From Methylobacterium terricola (GTDB lineage Bacteria > Pseudomonadota > Alphaproteobacteria > Rhizobiales > Beijerinckiaceae): 64,000 nucleotides of DNA. The stretch's first letter is position 1. Each line of letters starts with the position of its first letter. The notes under the pieces are model-generated. The model saw nothing but the letters and a program-made list of their open reading frames with translations, was not told the DNA's origin and searched no databases. Location of the stretch: assembly GCF_006151805.1 (NCBI RefSeq), contig NZ_VDDA01000005.1:1-64000 (forward strand). The letters run 5' to 3'. Shown one piece after another: positions 18,307 to 28,049 of this stretch. Both the position numbers and the translations under genes were made by a program.

Positions 18307-18396
18307 TGTGGGTCTCTCCCGTGCATTTCCGTATGGGAACCGGCGACCAACGCGCAGGCCGTCCGAAGGTCACGGCGCGGAACGACGCGGGCGGCG

Positions 18397-20835
18397 TCAT
18401 CCTGGGACGGCGGCCGACCGCGCCCGCAGCGCCCGGCGAAGGATGCGCGAGAGGTCCGCCACCGAGTATGGCTTCGGCAGGAGCGCGAAGCCGTCCGTAC
18501 CGTCGGCGGCCAGCACGTGGCTGTAGCCGGACGTCAGCACGACCGGCAGGGCGGGACGGCGGCGCCGGATCTCCCGCGCGAGGTCGATCCCGTTCATGCC
18601 GGGCATCACCACGTCCGAGAATACGACCTCGAACGGCTCGCCGCCCGCCTCGAGGGCCGCCAGGGCTTGCATCGCATCGGCGACGCGGACGGTCTCGTAT
18701 CCCAGCTTCGCCAGGGCCTGCGTCGCGAAGGCGCCGACCTCGCGGTTGTCCTCGACCACCAGGACACGAGTTCCGTGACCGTCGGCCAGCATCTCGGGCT
18801 CCGCGGCGACGGTCCGCTCCGCTTCCTCGCCCTTGGCATGCGGCAGGTAGAGGGTGAAGGTGGTCCCGGTCCCGACCACGCTCTCCACCGCGACGTCGCC
18901 GCCCGACTGCTTGACGAAGCCGTAGACCTGGCTAAGGCCGAGACCTGTCCCCTGCCCCACGCCCTTCGTCGTAAAGAAGGGTTCGAAGATGCGGTCGAGC
19001 ACATCCGCCGGGATGCCCGAGCCGGTATCCGTGATCGAGACCGCGACGAAGTCGCCGTCCACGGGCTGGTGGGAGCGGAGAGCCGGGATCTTCGCGACGC
19101 GGCGCACCCTGACGGAGAGCAGCCCCTCGCCCTTCATGGCGTCCCGGGCGTTCACCGCCAGGTTGACCACCGCCGTGTCGAACTGGCTGGGATCGGCGTC
19201 GACGTGGAAGTCGAGCGGGCTTTCTTCACCGTCCGTGCCCGCCTCCAGGGTGGTCTCGACGCGGATGCGCGCACCGGTGAGCGTTCCGACCATGTCGGCG
19301 ATGGCTCCGACCGCGTGGCCGGCATCGAAGACGACCGGTCGCAGGGCCTGACGGCGCGCGAATGCAAGGAGCTGGCCGGTGAGCTTGGCAGCCCGGTCCA
19401 CCGTCCCGGCGATGGCGTCGACGTACCGGCTGCGCCGCTCCTCAGCCAGGTCCGGCCGCTTCAGCAGGTCGGTCGATGACTTGATGACAGTCAGCAGGTT
19501 GTTGAAGTCGTGGGCGACGCCGCCGGTCAACTGCCCGACCGCCTCCATCTTCTGGGACTGGCGTAACCGCTCCTCCAAGGCCTTGCGCTCGGTCACGTCC
19601 CTGCCGGCCGCGTGAAAGCGGTCTCCCTGCGGGATGGCGTTCCACGAGATCCAGCGGTCGCCGCCCTCCGCGGTCCGCAGGCGGAGGTCGAGGTCCGAGA
19701 CGCTCCTGCCGGTCCTGAGCGTCTCGAAGGCGCGGAGGGCGGCCTCACGGTCCTCGGGATGCACGAGGGTGTCGAAGCGGGCCCCGACCAGGCCGCCGGT
19801 CGCCCAGCCCAGGACGTCAAGCCAGGCCGGGTTGACGGCTTGGTAGGCCCCGTCGAAGCCGCAGACGACGAGCAGGTCGCGGCTGGTGCGCCAGACGAGG
19901 TCCCGCTCGACCATCCTCTCGGAGACCTGCGCTTCCCGTCTTCGCTCCACCTCCTGCCGGTCGGAGGCGTCCTCGAACAGCACTGCGACGCGGTTCTGCA
20001 CCGGGTCTCCGATCCGCACCGCGTGCACGTCGAAGACGCGGTTCAGCCAGGCCGCATGGCCGCGGAAGCGCACCGCTCGGCCGGTACGGGCGACTTCGCC
20101 GTAGGCGTCGAACCAGTGCTGCTCGTGTCCAGGCACGAGGTCGCGCATCCAGCGGCCCTCCGCGCCCGCGAGGCCCGATTGGTGCTCGAAGGCGGCGTTG
20201 ACCTCCACGAACCGGAAATCCTCCGCGCGCCCGTCGGCGCTAAAGCGCATCTCGACGATGCAGAAGCCGGCCTCGACCTCCTCCAGCAGGCTGCGGAAGG
20301 AGGCGCCGGCCCCGCCCGCCGGTGCCTCCCGGGCCCGGAAGCGGCTGATGTCGAGCTGGCTGCCGAAGAAGTACAGCAGCTCGCCGTGCGGCCCGAAGAC
20401 CGGGCTCACGTAGAGCTCGTTGATGAAGGTCGTGCCGTCGCGGCGGTAGTTCAGGAGCTCGACGACCACGTCCCGGCGCGCCGCGATGGCGTCGCGGACC
20501 TTGGCGACGCTGGCCGGGTCCGTGTCCGGTCCCTGGAGGAAGCGGCAGTTGCGCCCGACGAGGTCCGCGGCCGCGTAGCCCGAGAGTTCAAGGAAGGCGC
20601 GATTGGCGAAGATGATGGGGTTGTCGGGCAGGTTCGGGTCGGTGACGATCATCGCCATCCGGGTCTTCTCGGCGGCGGTGAACAGCAGGTCGGGGTTGGC
20701 CACGTCGGATGTGACCGCCGCCGGCCATTCCCGTCCCAGCCGGAGGCGCGCATTCTCCCGTTCCAGCTCGCGCTCGCGCCTCCGGAGCCGCTCGATCTCG
20801 GCCTGCAGTTCCGACGTTCCCATGGACTTCATCAT
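18397..20835 (-). CDS. LOV-PAS-PAS hybrid histidine kinase (blue-light sensor)
   Basis: An 812-residue cytoplasmic kinase. Residues 8-33 form an Arg/Glu coiled coil. Residues about 57-165 are a LOV domain with the flavin-adduct cysteine Cys97 in GRNCRFLQG and the Asn/Gln-type flavin contacts ([20 protein letters not shown]). Two further PAS domains follow (about 180-290 and 315-425), then HisKA with His442 in [11 protein letters not shown], an ATPase domain with [10 protein letters not shown] and [16 protein letters not shown], and a receiver domain with Asp741 in [14 protein letters not shown] kinases use FMN and respond to blue light; the built-in receiver suggests a phosphorelay. I chose ATG 20835 ([10 protein letters not shown]) over a longer frame whose N-terminus is Arg/Pro-rich and non-conserved; ATG 20823 is an alternative. 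No dedicated output regulator is adjacent. Confidence 0.92.
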   Translation of the reverse strand: MMKSMGTSELQAEIERLRRRERELERENARLRLGREWPAAVTSDVANPDLLFTAAEKTRMAMIVTDPNLPDNPIIFANRAFLELSGYAAADLVGRNCRFLQGPDTDPASVAKVRDAIAARRDVVVELLNYRRDGTTFINELYVSPVFGPHGELLYFFGSQLDISRFRAREAPAGGAGASFRSLLEEVEAGFCIVEMRFSADGRAEDFRFVEVNAAFEHQSGLAGAEGRWMRDLVPGHEQHWFDAYGEVARTGRAVRFRGHAAWLNRVFDVHAVRIGDPVQNRVAVLFEDASDRQEVERRREAQVSERMVERDLVWRTSRDLLVVCGFDGAYQAVNPAWLDVLGWATGGLVGARFDTLVHPEDREAALRAFETLRTGRSVSDLDLRLRTAEGGDRWISWNAIPQGDRFHAAGRDVTERKALEERLRQSQKMEAVGQLTGGVAHDFNNLLTVIKSSTDLLKRPDLAEERRSRYVDAIAGTVDRAAKLTGQLLAFARRQALRPVVFDAGHAVGAIADMVGTLTGARIRVETTLEAGTDGEESPLDFHVDADPSQFDTAVVNLAVNARDAMKGEGLLSVRVRRVAKIPALRSHQPVDGDFVAVSITDTGSGIPADVLDRIFEPFFTTKGVGQGTGLGLSQVYGFVKQSGGDVAVESVVGTGTTFTLYLPHAKGEEAERTVAAEPEMLADGHGTRVLVVEDNREVGAFATQALAKLGYETVRVADAMQALAALEAGGEPFEVVFSDVVMPGMNGIDLAREIRRRRPALPVVLTSGYSHVLAADGTDGFALLPKPYSVADLSRILRRALRARSAAVPG

Positions 20836-21057
20836 GATTGGGGCGCGCGGCCCTGGGCCGGGTGCCCAGGCTCCTCGACGCAAAGGAAGGCAGGACCGAA
20901 AAGGCCCGTTGCACGGACTTCCGCTACGGTGTCGTCTGCCCCCTATCCGTCGACGCCCGATCGGCGGCGGATCTTCCGCAGCGGGCCGTCCTCGCAAAGC
21001 CAACATAAGTTATGCCGTGCGATAACGACCGGGCAAGGCCATCGTTGCGCCCCTCCC

Positions 21058-23847
21058 TCATGCGACCGACTGGAAATTGGCGAGCGGCGCCTCGATGACG
21101 CAGATCGCACCTTCACGCGGATAGTCGAGGGAGAGACGGGCACCGACCTGCGCCGTCAGCCCGCGCTCGATCAGGCGCGACCCGAACCCCTTTCGCGACG
21201 GCGCGACGACCGGCGGTCCCCCGCTCTCCGTCCACGCCAGGCGAAGGGCGGGCCCGGCCTCCGCCTCGACGAGCGACGCCGTCAGCGAGACGCGCCCTCC
21301 CGGAATCGACAGGGCCCCGTACTTGACCGCGTTGGTGGTGAGCTCGTGCAGTGTCAGCGCCAGGGACAGAGCGGCCTTCCCGCCGATATCGACCTCCGGC
21401 CCGTGGAACGAGACCCGGTCGCCGCTCGCCTCCTGGACGCCGACGCCCTCCCGCACGACCGCGGAGAGCGGCGCGCTCTCGGCAGCACCGCCCAGAAGCA
21501 TGTCGTGCGCCTTGCCGAGCGCAACGAGGCGGCTGCCTAGCACCTCGCGGGCCGCGTCGATATCCGTGGCCCCGCGCAGGGTCGATGCCGCGATGGCCTG
21601 AACCATCGCCAGCAGGTTCTTCATCCGGTGGGACAGCTCGTGGTTGAGGAGTTCCTGATGCGCCTCGGCCTTCCGCCGGGCGTCGACGTCGGCGACCGCG
21701 ACGACGCCCCCCGACAGCCCGCCATTCGCATCGCGCATCGGCACGCCGACGATCTCGACCCAGACCCGGGTGCCGTCGCCGCGCTGGTAATGACATTCGA
21801 GCGCGGCGTGCTCCGCGCCGTCGCGGATGATCCGGCTGAGTGGGTATTCGTGCGGTGCGACCCGCCGCCCATCCTCGTGGAAGGCGACCCACTCGCCGTA
21901 GCTGTCGGTATCCGGCGAGGGCAGGACCGGATGGCGGAAGATCTCTTCCAGCCGGCGGTTGCCGCCGATGATGCGTCCAGACGGGGCCTCGGCGAACAGG
22001 ATGCCGACCGGCACAGTGTCGAGCACCGCCCGCAGCGATGCCTCGCTGGCCTGGAGCGCCTGCTGCCCGCGCTTGCGTTCGGTCAGATCGAGCATCGCGC
22101 CGATCATGCGGACCGCCCGCCCTTCGGCGTCGCGGATGACGGAACCGCGGTCCAGCACCTCGGCATAGGAGCCGTCCGCGCGCAGGAACCGGTACTCATC
22201 GCTCCAGGCGGTGCCTCTCCCATCGATGACGGCGCGGATCCTCTGCGTCACGCGCGCCCGGTCATCTGGGTGGATATGGGCGATCAACCAATCGCCGGTC
22301 GGCTCCACCCGGTCCGGCGCGTGCCAGTAGGCGTCCTGAAGCGCCTCATTCCACAGCACGTGGTCGGTGGCCAAGTCCCAATCCCAGATCGCATCCTTGG
22401 TGGCGCGCGCCGCCAGGCGGTACCGCTGCCGGCTGGCCTCCAGGCGCTGGCCGGCCTCGTGCCGTTCGGTGCGGTCGCGCAGGATCTTGAGGAAGCCGAT
22501 CATCCGGCCGTCTTCCTCGCGCAGCACCATCATCTCGCCCGAGGCGAAGAAGCGCGTGCCGTCCTGGCGCAGGTGCCAGCGTTCGTCGTTGCCGCTGCCG
22601 GTCCGTAGTGCCTCTTCCATCTCCCGGGCCGGAATGCCGGCCTCCCGGTCCTCCGGGGTGAAGAACAGGTCGGCGGGTCCGCCGCGGACCTCGTCCGGGG
22701 TCCATCCGAGGATGCGGGTCGCGCCCTCGTTCCACTCCGTGATGCGCCCCTCGCGGTCCATCACCACGATGGCGTGGTCGATGGCGCTGTCGAACACCGC
22801 GGAGTAGCGCCGCTCCTCGCGCTTGACCGCGCGCAGGGCCGTCTCCTCGCCCGCCTCGGCGAGGCCGGCCGCCACGGTGCCGGCGAGGATCTCCGCGACG
22901 CGCAGGTCCTCCTCGGAGAACGCTCCGGGCCGGCTCGCCTGAAGCTTGAGGACGCCGATCGGGATGCCGCCGCGGCGCACCGGTACCATCACGCAGGAGC
23001 GCAGCCGCAGCGACTCGATGATGCCCAGCTTGGCGCGGGCGTCGCGCCGGGCGTCCGGGACGAGCAACGGGCGGTCGGCGCGCAGGCAGGCGCCCGCCAG
23101 GCTGCCGTCGAGGGGCAGACGCCGTCCGAGATGGGCGGCGAGGCCATCCGTCACCGAGCGGTAGACCAGCGAATCGCCATCGAGAATCTCGACCGCGCCG
23201 GCCTCGGCCGCCGGGACGGCACGCATGGCCCCGGCCAGCGCCGCCCGCAGGCTCGCGTCGAGGTCGCCACCGGCCGCAGCAACCTCCTCCAGCGTGCGGG
23301 CGACGACCTCGCGCTGGCGGTCGGCCCGGTTGCGCTCTGCCAGCGCCCGCCGCAGCAGCAACTGGTCCATGACCTGGCGGGCCAAGGTCCGCAGGTCGTC
23401 GGCCTGTGCAATTGTCAGTCCGCCGGGCCTGGGAGCGTGATCGATCACGCACAGGCTGCCGAGGGCATGGCCCTCGGGCGTGCGCAGCGGGGCGCCGGCG
23501 TAGAAGCGCAGGTGCGGCGCGCCGGTCACCAGTGGGTTGTCGCGGGTGCGGGGATCGCGTGTCAGGTCGGGGATCTGGAGGATGTCGGTCTCGGCGAGCA
23601 CGAACTTGCAGACCGAGCGGTCGAGGTCGGTCTCGCAGGGCGGGAAGCCGGCGCGGGCCTTGAACCACTGCCGCTCCCGGTCGACTAGGCTGACCAGCGC
23701 CACCGGCGCGGCGCAGAGCCGGCGGGCGAGATGCACGATGTCGTCGAAGCCGCGCTCGGGCAGCGTGTCGAGGAGGCCGGAGGCGGCGAGCGCGTCGAGG
23801 CGGGCCTCGTTCTCGACAGCCGACGGGCGGGACAGGCCGAGGGTCAC
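21058..23847 (-). CDS. GAF-GAF-PAS-PAS-PAS HWE histidine kinase
   Basis: A 929-residue soluble sensor kinase. Two GAF domains (about 25-165 and 200-345) precede three PAS domains (about 355-475, 480-605, 610-730). The kinase end carries the likely phospho-acceptor His740 in NHELSHRMKNLLAMV, the N box HELTTNAVKYGALS, and the HWE signature of the form WTESGGPPVVAPSRKGFGS. GTG at 23847 overlaps the stop of the crp-like gene (GTGA), which fixes the start and couples translation. HWE/HisKA_2 kinases in alphaproteobacteria often feed the PhyR general stress response; with exact EcfG promoters nearby that is a reasonable guess, not shown. There is no receiver domain and no adjacent response regulator. 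Confidence 0.92.
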   Translation of the reverse strand: MTLGLSRPSAVENEARLDALAASGLLDTLPERGFDDIVHLARRLCAAPVALVSLVDRERQWFKARAGFPPCETDLDRSVCKFVLAETDILQIPDLTRDPRTRDNPLVTGAPHLRFYAGAPLRTPEGHALGSLCVIDHAPRPGGLTIAQADDLRTLARQVMDQLLLRRALAERNRADRQREVVARTLEEVAAAGGDLDASLRAALAGAMRAVPAAEAGAVEILDGDSLVYRSVTDGLAAHLGRRLPLDGSLAGACLRADRPLLVPDARRDARAKLGIIESLRLRSCVMVPVRRGGIPIGVLKLQASRPGAFSEEDLRVAEILAGTVAAGLAEAGEETALRAVKREERRYSAVFDSAIDHAIVVMDREGRITEWNEGATRILGWTPDEVRGGPADLFFTPEDREAGIPAREMEEALRTGSGNDERWHLRQDGTRFFASGEMMVLREEDGRMIGFLKILRDRTERHEAGQRLEASRQRYRLAARATKDAIWDWDLATDHVLWNEALQDAYWHAPDRVEPTGDWLIAHIHPDDRARVTQRIRAVIDGRGTAWSDEYRFLRADGSYAEVLDRGSVIRDAEGRAVRMIGAMLDLTERKRGQQALQASEASLRAVLDTVPVGILFAEAPSGRIIGGNRRLEEIFRHPVLPSPDTDSYGEWVAFHEDGRRVAPHEYPLSRIIRDGAEHAALECHYQRGDGTRVWVEIVGVPMRDANGGLSGGVVAVADVDARRKAEAHQELLNHELSHRMKNLLAMVQAIAASTLRGATDIDAAREVLGSRLVALGKAHDMLLGGAAESAPLSAVVREGVGVQEASGDRVSFHGPEVDIGGKAALSLALTLHELTTNAVKYGALSIPGGRVSLTASLVEAEAGPALRLAWTESGGPPVVAPSRKGFGSRLIERGLTAQVGARLSLDYPREGAICVIEAPLANFQSVA

Positions 23848-24695
23848 GGGGCGAGATCCCGCAGCGCGACGGCGGCGGAGGGGGCTTTCAGCTGGTCCGG
23901 CTCGGCGGCATCGACGGCGACCATCCGGCCGCCCGGCGCGTAGACCGCGCCGAGCACCTCGGCGAAGTGGCGGCGCACGGCAGCGTGGCATTCGCACGAG
24001 GCCGCCTCGGCCCGCCTGCGGTCCGGCAGCGTCAGGCGCCGGTGACCGATCTCGATCAGGCCGTCGCGCTGCATGCGCCCGAGCACCTCGGTGAGGTAGG
24101 CGCGGCGCACGCCGAGCATGTCGGCCAGGAGCTCGTGGGTCACCGGCAGGTCGGGCGTCCCGAGGCGGTCCTGGAGGGTCAGGAGCCAGCGCAGGCAGCG
24201 CCGCTCGATGGTGTGGGACGCGTTGCAGGCCACCGACTGCAGGACCTGGGCGAGCAGGCAGTCGGCATAGCGCACGAAGAGGTCGCGGACGGTCTTCGAG
24301 GCATGCTTGGCCTCGGCCAGGCGGTCGGCGTCGATGCGGATGATCGGTCCGGCGACCTGCACCACGGCTTGGCCGAAGGCCGGCAGGTAACCCTGGCTGA
24401 CCACGCCGCCGATCGCCCCCTCGCGGCCGACCGTGGCGGTCTCGACCGACTTGCCGTCCCGCAGCGGCACCACCAGCGTGACGACGCAGCCCTGGGCCGG
24501 GAACGTGACGTGGCTGACGTCGTCGCCGGCCCGGAACAGGACGTCGCCGCGCCCGACTTCGCGCCGCTCGGCATGGGGGGCCAGCAGGGCACGGTCGGCG
24601 CCGTCGAGGGCTTCGAGCAGCAGGTTGCCGTCGATGGAGCGGAGGGAGGAGGCGTTCACAAGGACCGTAGGGGCGTCGGCGATCGCGTTGTCCAA
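23844..24695 (-). CDS. Crp/Fnr-family regulator coupled to the HWE kinase
   Basis: A 283-residue protein with a cyclic-nucleotide-binding-like beta-roll (about 35-150; GRGDVLFRAGDDVSHVTFPA) and a C-terminal winged helix (PVTHELLADMLGVRRAYLTE as recognition region). It lacks the four-Cys Fe-S pattern of FNR, although SCECHA occurs near residue 245 in an extended tail of about 50 residues after the HTH. Family members with this N-terminus (VGREGAIGG) are common as putative stress regulators in Rhizobiales. Its stop overlaps the HWE kinase start by four bases, so sensor and regulator are made together, an unusual pairing because Crp proteins are not phosphorelay outputs. Confidence 0.9.
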   Translation of the reverse strand: MDNAIADAPTVLVNASSLRSIDGNLLLEALDGADRALLAPHAERREVGRGDVLFRAGDDVSHVTFPAQGCVVTLVVPLRDGKSVETATVGREGAIGGVVSQGYLPAFGQAVVQVAGPIIRIDADRLAEAKHASKTVRDLFVRYADCLLAQVLQSVACNASHTIERRCLRWLLTLQDRLGTPDLPVTHELLADMLGVRRAYLTEVLGRMQRDGLIEIGHRRLTLPDRRRAEAASCECHAAVRRHFAEVLGAVYAPGGRMVAVDAAEPDQLKAPSAAVALRDLAP

Positions 24696-24888
24696 TAGCG
24701 GACTTCCCGGCGCAAAGATGTCCGATGTCTGACAAGTGCGGGCGATGAGCGTCCCGGAGCATCACTTTTTTGGAGCCGGGAGGCGGTGCGGAAGGCGCGT
24801 TGTACCGTCGACTGCTGCGTTTTCTCGTCGAAACGCCGCGGCAGCCTCTCACTCGGCAACCGGCGCCGGCCGGTCTCGCTTGCGCTCC

Positions 24889-24913
24889 GGAACAACGACG
24901 GCAGCCTTCCGTT
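24889..24913 (+). promoter_or_regulatory. EcfG-type general stress promoter of the DUF4396 block
   Basis: Exact GGAAC, 16 bases, CGTT. The GTG start of the DUF4396 gene follows 29 bases after the -10 element, with AGGAG at 24931-24935 between them. Consensus known for EcfG of Methylobacterium and relatives; activity inferred. Confidence 0.82.
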
Positions 24914-24941
24914 GCGCCCCTTTCCGGTGAAGGAGCCCCGC

Positions 24942-25667
24942 GTGTTTCCTGCCTGGCTCGACGCACTCTCCCTCGCTGCCCTGTTGCTCGGGGCGGCCTG
25001 CGCGCTGCTCGTCTCCGTCGACGCAATCCGCCACCCGCAGCACATGACGGTCATGAACGTGGTCTGGCCGGTCACGGCGTTGTTCGGCACCGTGGCGGTC
25101 GTCTGGGCCTACTTCCGGTACGGCCGGATGGCGGCGCATCACGCGGCGCAGGCGCGGCACGGCACGCCGCCGAACAAGTCCGAGACGCCGTTCCCGGTGA
25201 TGGTCGGCAAGGGCGCGCTCCATTGCGGCAGCGGCTGCATGCTGGGCGACGTCGCCGCCGAGTGGCTGGCCTTCCTGGTGCCGGCGGTGGCGGTGTGGTT
25301 CGGCTGGCAGTCGCTGTTCTCCGAGAAAATGGTCGCGGTCTGGATCCTCGACTTCCTGTTCGCCTTCGGGCTCGGCATCGTGTTCCAGTACTTCGCCATC
25401 GTGCCGATGCGCGGTCTCTCGCCGGGCAAGGGCCTGATCGCGGCGCTGAAGGCCGATACCGCCTCGCTGGTCGCCTGGCAGGTCGGCATGTACGGCTTCA
25501 TGGCCTTCGCGCAGTTCATTCTCTTCGGGCACCTGCTCGGGCACCGCGCCCCGGTGAACACGGCCGAGTTCTGGTTCGCCATGCAGGGCGCCATGATCGC
25601 CGGCTTCCTCACGAGCTATCCGGTGAACTGGTGGCTGGTGCGGTCGGGCATCAAGGAGCGGATGTAG
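24942..25667 (+). CDS. DUF4396 membrane protein
   Basis: A 241-residue inner-membrane protein with about six helices and the DUF4396 signature GALHCGSGCMLGDVAAEWL (His/Cys/Cys near residue 90), possibly a metal- or copper-related site. GTG 24942 was chosen because AGGAG precedes it by 6 bases; longer upstream frames run through the promoter. It is the first gene behind an exact general stress promoter and is followed 62 bases later by a Na+/H+ antiporter, MscS and DUF2254 genes, so it may belong to an envelope-stress unit. Transport substrate unknown. Confidence 0.85.
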   Translation: MFPAWLDALSLAALLLGAACALLVSVDAIRHPQHMTVMNVVWPVTALFGTVAVVWAYFRYGRMAAHHAAQARHGTPPNKSETPFPVMVGKGALHCGSGCMLGDVAAEWLAFLVPAVAVWFGWQSLFSEKMVAVWILDFLFAFGLGIVFQYFAIVPMRGLSPGKGLIAALKADTASLVAWQVGMYGFMAFAQFILFGHLLGHRAPVNTAEFWFAMQGAMIAGFLTSYPVNWWLVRSGIKERM

Positions 25668-25729
25668 GCCGGCGTCTCGCGCGGCGGTGGTCCCGCTGCG
25701 CTCCTCCCCCTGTGATTAAAGGATGTGGC

Positions 25730-27001
25730 GTGCTCTCGATCTTCGACCTCGCGGCGTTGCTCCTGACCTTGTCGGCCCTGTTCGGCTGGCTCAACCGGCG
25801 CCTCGTCCGGATGCCGCACGCGATCGGCCTCCTCGTCCTCGGCCTCGTCGCCTCGCTGCTTCTCGTCCTCGTCGACGTCGCCTTCCCGGCCCAGCACCTC
25901 TACGAGGACCTCACCCGCGCGCTGCTGCAGATCGACTTCACCGGCGTGGTGATGAACGGCATGCTGGCCTTCCTGCTGTTTGCCGGGGCCATGAACCTCG
26001 ACCTCGGCGCATTGCGGGACCGGGCCTGGCCGGTGGCGACCCTGGCCTTCGTCGGGACGATGATCTCCACCGGCATCGTCGGCCTGCTGTTCTGGGGCGC
26101 GGCGCAGGCCCTGGGCCATCCGATCCCGCTCGCCTGGGCCCTCGTCTTCGGGGCGCTGATCAGCCCGACCGATCCGGTGGCGGTGATCAGCACGCTCAAG
26201 AACGTGAAGGTTCCGCAATCGCTCGAGATCGAGATGCAGGGCGAGGCCCTGTTCAACGACGGCATCGGTATCGTGCTGTTCACGATCCTGCTCGGCTTCG
26301 CGGCCGGCACGGGTCATGCCGTGCACGGTGTCGGCGGGCTCGCGAAGCTCCTGCTGCAGGAGGCGGGCGGCGGCCTCCTGCTCGGCACGATCACCGGCTA
26401 TGTTGCCTATCGGGCGATGCGTGCCATCGACGACTTCCCGGTCGAGGTGCTGATCACCCTGGCGCTCGTCGCCGGCACCTACGCCCTGGCGCAGAAGCTC
26501 GGTGCCAGCGGTCCGCTCGCGGTGGTGGCGGCGGGCCTCCTCATCGGCGAGCGGGCCCCGCGCTACGCCATGAGCGACCGCACCCAGGGCTACGTCTCGG
26601 CGCTGTGGACGCTGATCGACGAGGTGCTCAACTCCGTGCTGTTCTTGCTGATCGGCCTTGAGGTGCTGGTGCTGCGCTTCCAGGCGAGCGGCCTGGTGCT
26701 GGCCGCCTGCGCGGTCCCCATCGTGCTCGTGTCGCGCCTGATCGCGGTGGCGACCCCGATCCTGCTGTTTCGCCGGGTGCAGGCATTGTCGATCCGCAAC
26801 GTGCCGTTCCTGACCTGGGCCGGGGTGCGCGGAGGCATCTCGGTGGCGCTGGCCCTGTCGCTGCCGGACGACCCGGCGAAGTCCGCCATCCTGGCGGCGA
26901 CCTACGCGGTCGTGCTGTTCACGATCATCGTCCAGGGCTCGACGCTCGGCCTCGTCGCCCGCCGCACGCTGAAGCGCACCGTCGACGAGACGGCAGGATG
27001 A
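25730..27001 (+). CDS. CPA1-family Na+/H+ antiporter
   Basis: A 423-residue, roughly 12-helix monovalent cation/proton antiporter of the CPA1 (NhaP/NhaK-like) type. The signature ALISPTDPVAVISTLK and, in the following helix, EGEALFNDGIGIV-like sequence (EMQGEALFNDGIGIVLF) contain the conserved Asp/Asn and Glu positions of the transport core; WAGVRGGISVALALSLP is the conserved Arg-containing helix. It exports Na+ or K+ in exchange for protons. GTG 25730 is preceded by AAAGGA and gives a start at the first helix. No large cytoplasmic C-terminal domain is present. It probably shares a transcript with the DUF4396 gene. Confidence 0.92.
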   Translation: MLSIFDLAALLLTLSALFGWLNRRLVRMPHAIGLLVLGLVASLLLVLVDVAFPAQHLYEDLTRALLQIDFTGVVMNGMLAFLLFAGAMNLDLGALRDRAWPVATLAFVGTMISTGIVGLLFWGAAQALGHPIPLAWALVFGALISPTDPVAVISTLKNVKVPQSLEIEMQGEALFNDGIGIVLFTILLGFAAGTGHAVHGVGGLAKLLLQEAGGGLLLGTITGYVAYRAMRAIDDFPVEVLITLALVAGTYALAQKLGASGPLAVVAAGLLIGERAPRYAMSDRTQGYVSALWTLIDEVLNSVLFLLIGLEVLVLRFQASGLVLAACAVPIVLVSRLIAVATPILLFRRVQALSIRNVPFLTWAGVRGGISVALALSLPDDPAKSAILAATYAVVLFTIIVQGSTLGLVARRTLKRTVDETAG

Positions 27002-27022
27002 CCTTGGGAGACGGTCCGCAAG

Positions 27023-27047
27023 GGAACCTTGGGTGGGCGGCCGGGTT
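27023..27047 (+). promoter_or_regulatory. Candidate EcfG-type promoter before the MscS gene
   Basis: GGAAC, 16 bases, GGTT: one mismatch in the -10 element. It ends about 33 bases before the MscS ATG, the right distance. A weaker candidate than the exact sites; the gene may also be read from upstream. Confidence 0.4.
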
Positions 27048-27080
27048 GCCGCCCGCCTTGTTCGATCAAATGATGGGTTG

Positions 27081-28049
27081 ATGTTCGCAGAAGCACTCGG
27101 TCGCCTGGACGAGCTCGCACGGTCCGCCGTCGCGATCCTGCCGGGTCTTCTCATCGCGGTCGCGATCTTCGGCCTGGGACTGCTCGTCGCGCGCGGCGTC
27201 CGCGGCGGCGTGCGCCGCGCCGCGCAGATGCGCCACGCACCGGCCGGGTCGGCCGCCGTGCTCGGTCGCATCGCCGGCGGGACCACCGTGATGGTCGCCT
27301 TCCTGGTCGCAGCCTCGGTAGCGTTCCCCTCGGTGTCGGCGGCAGACCTGTTCAACCTGCTCGGCATCGGCGGCGTCGCCATCGGCTTCGCGTTCCGCGA
27401 CGTGCTCCAGAACCTGCTCGCCGGCATCCTCATCCTGCTCACGCGCCCCTTCGTGATCGGGGACCAGATCCGGGCCGGCAGCCACGAGGGCACGGTCGAG
27501 GACGTCTGGGTGCGCGCCACGGTGCTGCGCACCTACGACAACCAGCGCATCCTGATCCCCAACGCGACCCTCTTCACCGACAAGATCACCGTCATCACCG
27601 CCCATGAGCACCGCCGCCTGCAATTCCCGCTCACGATCGGCAACGGCGACGACATCCGCGAGGCCCGCCGGGTGATCACCACCGCCCTGCGGGAGACCGG
27701 GGGCGTGCTGGCCGACCCGCCGCCCGAGGCGCTAGTCACGGGGCTCGGCGCCGCCGGGGTCGACATGGTCGGACGGTTCTGGATCAACCCGCCGCGCCGG
27801 CGCGACGCCGTCGACGCCCTCGACCACGCCATCAGCAACGTCAAGGAGGCGCTCACCGCGGCCGGCATCGATCTGCCTTATCCGACCTCGCAGGTGCTGT
27901 TCCACAACCAGACTGAATCGGTGGACGGTGACAGGACCCGCCAGCGCGAGGGCTGGCCGGCCGGCGCGCACCCGCCGCCATCGCGCCGTCAGGCCGAGCG
28001 GGAACACACCGCCGAATCGTCCTCCCGCCCATCATCCGAGGAAGCGTGA
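27081..28049 (+). CDS. MscS-family mechanosensitive channel
   Basis: A 322-residue small-conductance mechanosensitive channel. Three N-terminal helices end in the pore-lining TM3 (LFNLLGIGGVAIGFAFRDVLQ, of which GIGGVAIGFAF is typical) followed by NLLAGILILLTRPFVIGDQI, the most conserved MscS stretch, then the beta domain (GTVEDVWVRATVLRTYDNQ, IPNATLFTDKITV). The channel opens on membrane tension and releases solutes in osmotic downshock. The C-terminal 40 residues are an unusual Arg/Ser/Pro-rich tail. The stop overlaps the next start by TGATG, so it is coupled to the DUF2254 gene. Confidence 0.93.
   Translation: MFAEALGRLDELARSAVAILPGLLIAVAIFGLGLLVARGVRGGVRRAAQMRHAPAGSAAVLGRIAGGTTVMVAFLVAASVAFPSVSAADLFNLLGIGGVAIGFAFRDVLQNLLAGILILLTRPFVIGDQIRAGSHEGTVEDVWVRATVLRTYDNQRILIPNATLFTDKITVITAHEHRRLQFPLTIGNGDDIREARRVITTALRETGGVLADPPPEALVTGLGAAGVDMVGRFWINPPRRRDAVDALDHAISNVKEALTAAGIDLPYPTSQVLFHNQTESVDGDRTRQREGWPAGAHPPPSRRQAEREHTAESSSRPSSEEA

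Noticed and set aside
23848..25026. Long N-terminal extension of the HWE kinase through the crp-like gene
   Set aside because: The extension is antisense-like Arg/Pro-rich sequence; GTG 23847 overlapping the crp stop is the natural start.
24770..25729. Long N-terminal extension of the CPA1 antiporter
   Set aside because: It reads through the DUF4396 gene in another frame; the family start at 25730 with AAAGGA fits the first helix.
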